NCBI RefSeq assembly: GCF_022482365.1
Contig: NZ_JAKVPE010000001.1
Location: forward strand, 310,001-374,000
Direction: 5' to 3'
Length of the DNA: 64,000 nucleotides
Source of the DNA: Limosilactobacillus sp.
GTDB taxonomy: Bacteria; Bacillota; Bacilli; Lactobacillales; Lactobacillaceae
Below are positions 60,940 through 64,000 of this stretch, piece after piece. Positions within the stretch are counted from its first letter, which is position 1; each line of letters begins with the position of its first letter. Under the pieces are notes generated by a model that worked only from the letters and a program-made list of their open reading frames with translations, did not search any database and was not told the origin of the DNA. The position numbers and the translations under genes were made by a program.

Positions 60940-61773
60940 ATGAGTTTCTATAGCGAAGAGGTTGTTTCAAAGATAAAATACGGCCAGTCAAATATTCTAA
61001 TCAATACAATTACTAATCTGGCTGACACACCCTATGCCAATGTCATCATTAGTCATGGCTTGGGAGAATACGCACAACGCTATGACACGCTGACGAGTTT
61101 TCTTTTAAGCCATAATTATAATGTCTTCCGCTACGATCAAATTGGTCATGGTGAAACGACCGGTGAGCATGGTTACATGAAATCTGCAGAAGACCTCTGG
61201 AAGCCACTTCAAATGCTGGTAAAGCACGTTCGCAATGCTTATCCGGACTTGCCAACCTACTTAATTGGCCACAGCATGGGCGGAGAAGCTTGCCTCTTGT
61301 ATGGAACCAAATTTCCAAACACGGTTGATGGGATAATCGCGAGCTCGCCAGTTTCTCTTTCCAAGCGGTCAAAGGGGCTTCCCCTCCCCATGAAGGGAGA
61401 AGAGCATGCGACTTTTCCAAATGTTGATACGGGTGGTATTAATCGCGATCAGCGGGTTGTTGACCATTTTCTGACTAACAAGCGGACCCTCAAGGAAGCA
61501 ACGGTTGGTATAATGAATAATGCTCTCTGGAACGGTGCCCTGGACCTCAGAAAAAATTTAAATAAACTTGTTGACCCAATACTGTTCCTGCAAGGTGTAG
61601 CTGACGCAGAGGTTAATTACCAGGATAGTTTTGAAGCCTTTGACATGATATCTTCATCCGATAAAGAAATGCATGTTTACCCATTTGTAATGCATGAAGT
61701 CCTGAATGATTCTAAAATCAAATGGAAAGTCTTTAAAGAGATTGATGAGTGGATGACGGAACGAAAATACTAA
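60940..61773 (+). CDS. Alpha/beta hydrolase, monoacylglycerol-lipase-like
   Basis: A 277-residue hydrolase. Oxyanion region VIISHGLGEYAQRY (about 35-48), nucleophile elbow LIGHSMGGEACLLY (Ser about 115), Asp likely in LQGVADAEVNY and His in FVMHEVLNDSKIK. It resembles Hydrolase_4/monoacylglycerol lipase proteins. It is cotranscribed with the dehydrogenase, so the two may act on an acyl compound. ATG 60940, 6 bp after AAGGTG; 60937 is an alternative. Confidence 0.88.
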   Translation: MSFYSEEVVSKIKYGQSNILINTITNLADTPYANVIISHGLGEYAQRYDTLTSFLLSHNYNVFRYDQIGHGETTGEHGYMKSAEDLWKPLQMLVKHVRNAYPDLPTYLIGHSMGGEACLLYGTKFPNTVDGIIASSPVSLSKRSKGLPLPMKGEEHATFPNVDTGGINRDQRVVDHFLTNKRTLKEATVGIMNNALWNGALDLRKNLNKLVDPILFLQGVADAEVNYQDSFEAFDMISSSDKEMHVYPFVMHEVLNDSKIKWKVFKEIDEWMTERKY

Positions 61774-61779
61774 CTTAAA

Positions 61780-61825
61780 AAAGATAGCTCCTAGGCAGTT
61801 AAATTTGCTTAGGGGCTATCTTTAT
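61780..61825. terminator. Bidirectional terminator, hydrolase / CNNM gene
   Basis: AAAGATAGC (61780-61788) and GCTATCTTT (61815-61823) with further internal pairing; serves convergent genes. Confidence 0.75.
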
Positions 61826-61829
61826 GATT

Positions 61830-63197
61830 TTATTTTTCTTCCTTATCTTGATTATCCTCGTCCGTTGCCGGCTTTTTCTTCTTTGGCCGGATGTAGATGA
61901 CCTTGAACTTGTTTACGTAGGCGTTCTGCAGGTCCAACGGGATGAAGGAGAAGTTGTCGACTCTGATTGGCTGACCAACCTTGAGATCATACTGCCGCTC
62001 AAGGAAGAAGCCGGTCAAGGTCGTCACTTCGGAATTTTCGAACTGCTCGATCTTCGTGTGGAAGAAGCGCTCGAAGTCATCCAACGGCATCTTGCCAGAA
62101 ATCTCGTAGGTTGGGTTTCCCTTGGAGTCCGGCCCCTTCTTTTCAATCATGTCCGAGGTGGCGTGGTCAATTTCTTCACCAACCGTGCCGAAGAGCTCTT
62201 CGTAGATATCCTTGTCGGTGATGATCCCTGAGGTCCCACCGTACTCGTCTTGGACAACAACAATTGGCACCTGCTTCTTAATCATCGTCTGCAGGACCTT
62301 GGTGATCCGTTCGTTCTCGTAGACGATTGGGATCTTCCGCATGATTGTCCGGATTGACTGGTCAGGGTTGATCTGGTTTTGCCGCATCACGTCATAGGAG
62401 AAGATGTAGCCAAGAATGTGGTCCTTGTCGTTATTGGCAACGACCGGGAACCGGGTGAACTTCTTTTCAAAGTACAGCTGAGCGGCGTCGGCCACCTTAG
62501 CCTTGATATCGATGACCGAAAGCTGGGTCCGGTCGATCATGATGTCCTCAGCGACCTTGTCGTTCATCTCAAAGGCCCGCTGCATGAAGACGACATCTTC
62601 CTTGTCCATTTCACCGGCCTTTTCTGATTGGCGGGATAGGGTCACAATTTCGTTTTGTGAGTAGGTATCCTCTTCCGGTTGGACGTTGTAACCCAGCATC
62701 TTGGTGATCTGCGCCGCCACGACGGCAAAGAGCCAGACGAACGGGTAGAAGATCGTGTGGAAGAATTGGACGATGTGGACGATCGACAGCAGAATTGGCA
62801 CCGGCCGGTCGATGGCCATGTTCTTTGGCACCAGGTCGGTGAAGACGGCGTGGAAGAAGGTGAAGATCAGCACACCCAGGATTGGGGAGATGACTTCCCG
62901 AACGCTGGCCGGGACAATCGTGATCTTCATCAAGAGATCGGTAATGAACTGGTCACCAATCCACCCTAAGATCAGAGAGGTCATCGTGACCCCGACCTGG
63001 GCGGTGGACAGGTACTCGTTTAAGTTGGCGACCATGTGCTCGGCCCGCTTAACTTTCCGGGTCTGCTTCAATTCCTTTAATTCACTCGGCCGGACCTTGA
63101 CGACTGAGTATTCCAGCAGGGTAAAGAGCGCTGCCAGCAACAGAATTAAAATGATAACAATTAGCTTAAACCAATATGAAGACCATAATTCACTCAT
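61830..63197 (-). CDS. CNNM/CorC-type hemolysin-family membrane protein
   Basis: A 455-residue protein: a DUF21 (CNNM) membrane domain with about four helices (1-190), two CBS domains (about 210-330; TRFPVVANNDKDHILGYIFS, VPIVVVQDEYGGTSGIITD) and a CorC_HlyC domain at the C-terminus (DFERFFHTKIEQFENSEVTTL). Relatives export Mg2+ or other divalent cations; the hemolysin name is historical. ATG 63197. A TACAAT-type extended -10 lies on the minus strand at 63242-63247. Confidence 0.93.
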   Translation of the reverse strand: MSELWSSYWFKLIVIILILLLAALFTLLEYSVVKVRPSELKELKQTRKVKRAEHMVANLNEYLSTAQVGVTMTSLILGWIGDQFITDLLMKITIVPASVREVISPILGVLIFTFFHAVFTDLVPKNMAIDRPVPILLSIVHIVQFFHTIFYPFVWLFAVVAAQITKMLGYNVQPEEDTYSQNEIVTLSRQSEKAGEMDKEDVVFMQRAFEMNDKVAEDIMIDRTQLSVIDIKAKVADAAQLYFEKKFTRFPVVANNDKDHILGYIFSYDVMRQNQINPDQSIRTIMRKIPIVYENERITKVLQTMIKKQVPIVVVQDEYGGTSGIITDKDIYEELFGTVGEEIDHATSDMIEKKGPDSKGNPTYEISGKMPLDDFERFFHTKIEQFENSEVTTLTGFFLERQYDLKVGQPIRVDNFSFIPLDLQNAYVNKFKVIYIRPKKKKPATDEDNQDKEEK

Positions 63198-63345
63198 ATT
63201 TGATAGATTCTCCTAGTCTTTCGTTTGATATTTCAACCTCTATTGTAGCAAGTTCCGCTCCCGGTGACTACATATTTGTGGCGAAGCGCGGCCGATTCTG
63301 CGGTAAAATGAAAGGTGAATCAAACGCGATAAAGGATGAGGGAAA

Positions 63346-64000
63346 ATGACCAGCGAAACCAACGATATTAATAAGAGCCAGCGGCTGCGGGAGATCATGG
63401 CGATTATGCGTCGCCACCACTTTCTCAGCAACTTCTACCACCAGACTAATCCCGGAGAGGTCTGTGCGGCCCTTCAGGAACTCGGTCCGACCTTTATTAA
63501 GCTTGGTCAGATTCTTTCGACCCGTTCGGACCTGGTCTCACCGGCTTACATTAAGGAGCTGCGCCGACTCCAGGATCAGGTCAAGGCCGACCCCTTCGAA
63601 AGCGTTCAGCAGACTTTTGAGAATCAAACTGGCAAGAAGCTTACCGATGTCTTTTCGCACTTTGACCACGAGTCCTTTGCCTCGGCTTCCATCGGCCAGG
63701 TCCACCACGCAATTTTAAAGGACGGGACGCCGGTGGTCGTTAAGATTCAACATCCGGCGGTGAGCCAACTGGTTAACACCGACATTGCTCTGATGCGGCG
63801 GGCGGTGAAGCTGTTGCGCTACGTGCCTACCGACGTCACCGTCGTCGACCTCAATAAGGTTCTGGACGAATTGAGCACCTCCCTACTCAGCGAGGTCAAC
63901 ACCATGAACGAGGTGCACAACGGTCAGCGCTTTTACGAACTGAATAACGGGGACGACATCATCACGGTGCCGCGGGTCTATGCCAAATACTGTGCGCCCC
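63346..64000 (+). CDS. UbiB/AarF-family (ABC1) kinase-like protein, 3' truncated
   Basis: The first 218 codons are in the window; the frame is open to the edge. It has the UbiB signature FIKLGQILSTRSDLVSPAYI, ASIGQVHHAILKDGTPVVVKI (atypical P-loop with AxxGQ) and DELSTSLLSEVNTMNEV. Family members are atypical kinases or ATPases linked to isoprenoid quinone biosynthesis and to membrane lipids; the role in lactobacilli is unclear. ATG 63346 follows GGATGAGGGA. C-terminal part and membrane helices lie beyond the window. Confidence 0.9.
   Translation, partial: MTSETNDINKSQRLREIMAIMRRHHFLSNFYHQTNPGEVCAALQELGPTFIKLGQILSTRSDLVSPAYIKELRRLQDQVKADPFESVQQTFENQTGKKLTDVFSHFDHESFASASIGQVHHAILKDGTPVVVKIQHPAVSQLVNTDIALMRRAVKLLRYVPTDVTVVDLNKVLDELSTSLLSEVNTMNEVHNGQRFYELNNGDDIITVPRVYAKYCAP

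Noticed and set aside
1-64000. CRISPR arrays, tRNA, rRNA, prophage and insertion sequences
   Set aside because: No regularly spaced repeats, no cloverleaf or CCA-type candidates, and no transposase or phage genes were seen by eye.

Overview
The window is chromosomal DNA of a lactic acid bacterium. The best guess is a moderately high-GC member of Limosilactobacillus (old Lactobacillus reuteri/fermentum group). Reasons: Gram-positive SD sequences with frequent GTG/TTG starts, the firmicute gene order ypmS-yozE-rbgA-rnhB-dprA-topA and plsY<>parE-parC, a sufCDSUB operon, a family II pyrophosphatase, and a surface protein with a KxYKxGKxW secretion signal and glucan-binding-type repeats. The species cannot be fixed from the sequence alone. 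I see no rRNA, tRNA, CRISPR array, prophage or intact insertion sequence.

Layout. 1-15.5 kb is conserved housekeeping: ribosome assembly GTPase, RNase HII, DprA, topoisomerase I, LacX-like epimerase, PlsY, topoisomerase IV, Nudix, pyrophosphatase, a divergent triosephosphate isomerase paralogue and a GNAT acetyltransferase. 15.5-23 kb holds RqcH (ribosome rescue), DegV, a membrane protein, and a three-gene segment (HD hydrolase, GT8 glycosyltransferase, endonuclease III-like) bracketed by two inverted copies of a hairpin-rich intergenic repeat. 23-29.7 kb is accessory: a TetR regulator facing two tandem paralogous genes of unknown function plus an NAD(P)-binding protein; a second copy of the GNAT gene; an AzlCD exporter; and a LysR regulator with flavodoxin, cupin and carboxymuconolactone-decarboxylase-like genes. 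30-32.7 kb is a large secreted surface protein.

33-44.9 kb is metabolic and regulatory: a LacI repressor with glycerol dehydrogenase, two separate TetR/enoate-reductase (Old Yellow Enzyme plus Fe-S) modules, and an aminotransferase/D-2-hydroxyacid dehydrogenase/EIIC-like transporter cluster. Two genes here (first enoate reductase, EIIC) are each broken by a one-base change in a short homopolymer. 45-53 kb holds iron handling (feoA-feoB-small Cys protein) and the complete SUF Fe-S assembly operon, so iron import, Fe-S assembly and several Fe-S flavoenzymes lie close together. 53-64 kb holds an Rgg-like regulator, a response-regulator-like protein lacking its phospho-acceptor Asp and divergent from preTA (reductive pyrimidine catabolism), RecQ, a CopY-type repressor without a neighbouring copper pump, an orphan 3-hydroxyacyl-CoA dehydrogenase with a lipase-like hydrolase, a CNNM-type membrane protein and the start of a UbiB-family kinase.

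The most interesting items are the unknown tandem paralogues (23.3-24.9 kb), the inverted repeat pair (19.0 and 21.6 kb), the perfect 36-bp in-frame duplication in the endonuclease gene, the TetR operator shared by regulator and target, and palindromes upstream of degV, gldA and preTA. Promoters, operators and terminators are called by eye; functions come from recognised motifs, not database searches.
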